From Endomicrobiia bacterium (GTDB lineage Bacteria > Elusimicrobiota > Endomicrobiia > Endomicrobiales > Endomicrobiaceae): a DNA stretch of 5,989 nucleotides. The stretch lies in NCBI GenBank assembly GCA_025998475.1, contig BNVZ01000085.1, positions 1 through 5,989 on the forward strand. The letters are read 5' to 3'. The translations under genes were made by a program, and so were the position numbers. Positions 5,848 through 5,989 of the stretch are shown here, in pieces. The notes beneath the pieces were generated by a model that worked only from the letters and a program-made list of their open reading frames with translations, did no database searches and was not told the origin of the DNA. Positions within the stretch are counted from its first letter, which is position 1; each line of letters starts with the position of its first letter.

Positions 5848-5989
5848 TTTAGATATAAAGGTTAAGGATGATGCGAAAATGGTGTCTGATGAAGCTATAC
5901 AAGAGGAAAAAGCTAAGGCTAAGGCTATAGTTAAGGATCATCTACCACCGCCACCGCCTGTGTACCCAATACCTCGTCATCACTTCAGT
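5774..5989 (+). CDS. Partial Pro-rich protein starting antisense to metK, runs off the right edge
   Basis: A plus frame is open from 5735 to the window end. From ATG 5774 it encodes 72 residues: a hydrophobic N-terminus (MASFIISLVLIFALVVISPP), then KPLDIKVKDD, a Lys/Glu/Ala helix (DEAIQEEKAKAKAIVK) and DHL with five Pro followed by VYPIP. The DHL-Pro segment is nearly the same DNA as in the 380-residue lipoprotein, so the right part is a real member of that family. The left part (to about 5847) is the antisense of conserved metK, so the signal-like N-terminus arises from non-coding DNA. No good ribosome site precedes 5774; a GAGGAG at 5747 stands 3 nt before an in-frame TTG at 5756. It may be an untranslated 5'-truncated fragment, or a newly formed fusion. 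Confidence 0.45.
   Translation, partial: MASFIISLVLIFALVVISPPTIIKPLDIKVKDDAKMVSDEAIQEEKAKAKAIVKDHLPPPPPVYPIPRHHFS
5936..5989 (+). repeat. Pro-tract segment, inverted partner of 3503-3563
   Basis: Begins GATCATCTACCACCGCCACC, the same as the lipoprotein coding strand. One 6-bp Pro-Pro unit is missing, then substitutions and an apparent 1-bp indel precede the window edge, so homology may continue beyond. Upstream of 5936 the two loci do not align. Confidence 0.8.

Noticed and set aside
5848..5940. Minus-frame extension ahead of metK reading LTIALALAFSSCIASS, like a lipoprotein signal
   Set aside because: It follows a TGA with no start codon, is antisense to the Lys/Ala-coding plus frame, and SAM synthetase is cytoplasmic; the resemblance comes from complemented AAG/GCT codons.

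Overview
The window looks like a piece of an AT-rich bacterial chromosome under reductive decay. Bacterial Shine-Dalgarno sites, a lipoprotein signal peptide with a lipobox, and remnants of the bacterial genes murA and metK all point to a bacterium. The mix of broken housekeeping genes, a probable retroelement scrap and repeat-rich exported proteins suggests a host-restricted or endosymbiotic lineage. I cannot name the species. An Endomicrobium-like or similar symbiont is only a guess.

Layout, left to right. (1) Bases 1-1206, minus strand: 402 codons of an exported low-complexity protein that runs off the left edge. It has a signal peptide, three 57-bp tandem repeats, a Glu/Lys-rich helix, a long Ser tract and two ~33-residue coiled-coil repeats. 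The long plus-strand reading frame over it is only its antisense. (2) Bases 1207-1569: AT-rich spacer with an A8/G8 tract upstream of gene 1. (3) Bases 1570-1755, plus: a short frame resembling the C-terminal X/thumb region of a group II intron maturase, probably a remnant. It ends in a 20-bp direct repeat. (4) Bases ~1843-2583, plus: the C-terminal ~60% of MurA, broken by two compensating single-base indels and one nonsense codon, and lacking the catalytic N-terminal half. (5) Bases 2712-3051, minus: a frameshifted Ser/Gly/Gln/His-rich remnant directly downstream of (6). (6) Bases 3054-4196, minus: an intact 380-residue lipoprotein with four 18-residue PTYS/poly-Ser repeats, a Pro7 tract and a more GC-rich C-terminal domain. 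(7) Bases 4197-4729: spacer with a candidate promoter. (8) Bases 4730-4813, minus: a 27-codon ORF with its own ribosome binding site, 17 nt behind metK. (9) Bases 4831-5847, minus: metK without its first ~46 codons. (10) Bases 5774-5989, plus: a frame that starts antisense inside metK and continues into a Pro-tract segment nearly identical to the one in (6), then leaves the window.

The main theme is a family of modular exported Ser/Pro-rich proteins whose repeats sit beside truncated core genes. The Pro-tract segment is present as an inverted pair (3503-3563 and 5936-5989), each copy inside a reading frame and flanking the 5' halves of both. Recombination between them would swap N-terminal halves. 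That arrangement, together with tandem arrays and a homopolymer tract, is the most interesting possibility here: a surface-variation locus built in a decaying genome. It is inference and needs population or long-read data.
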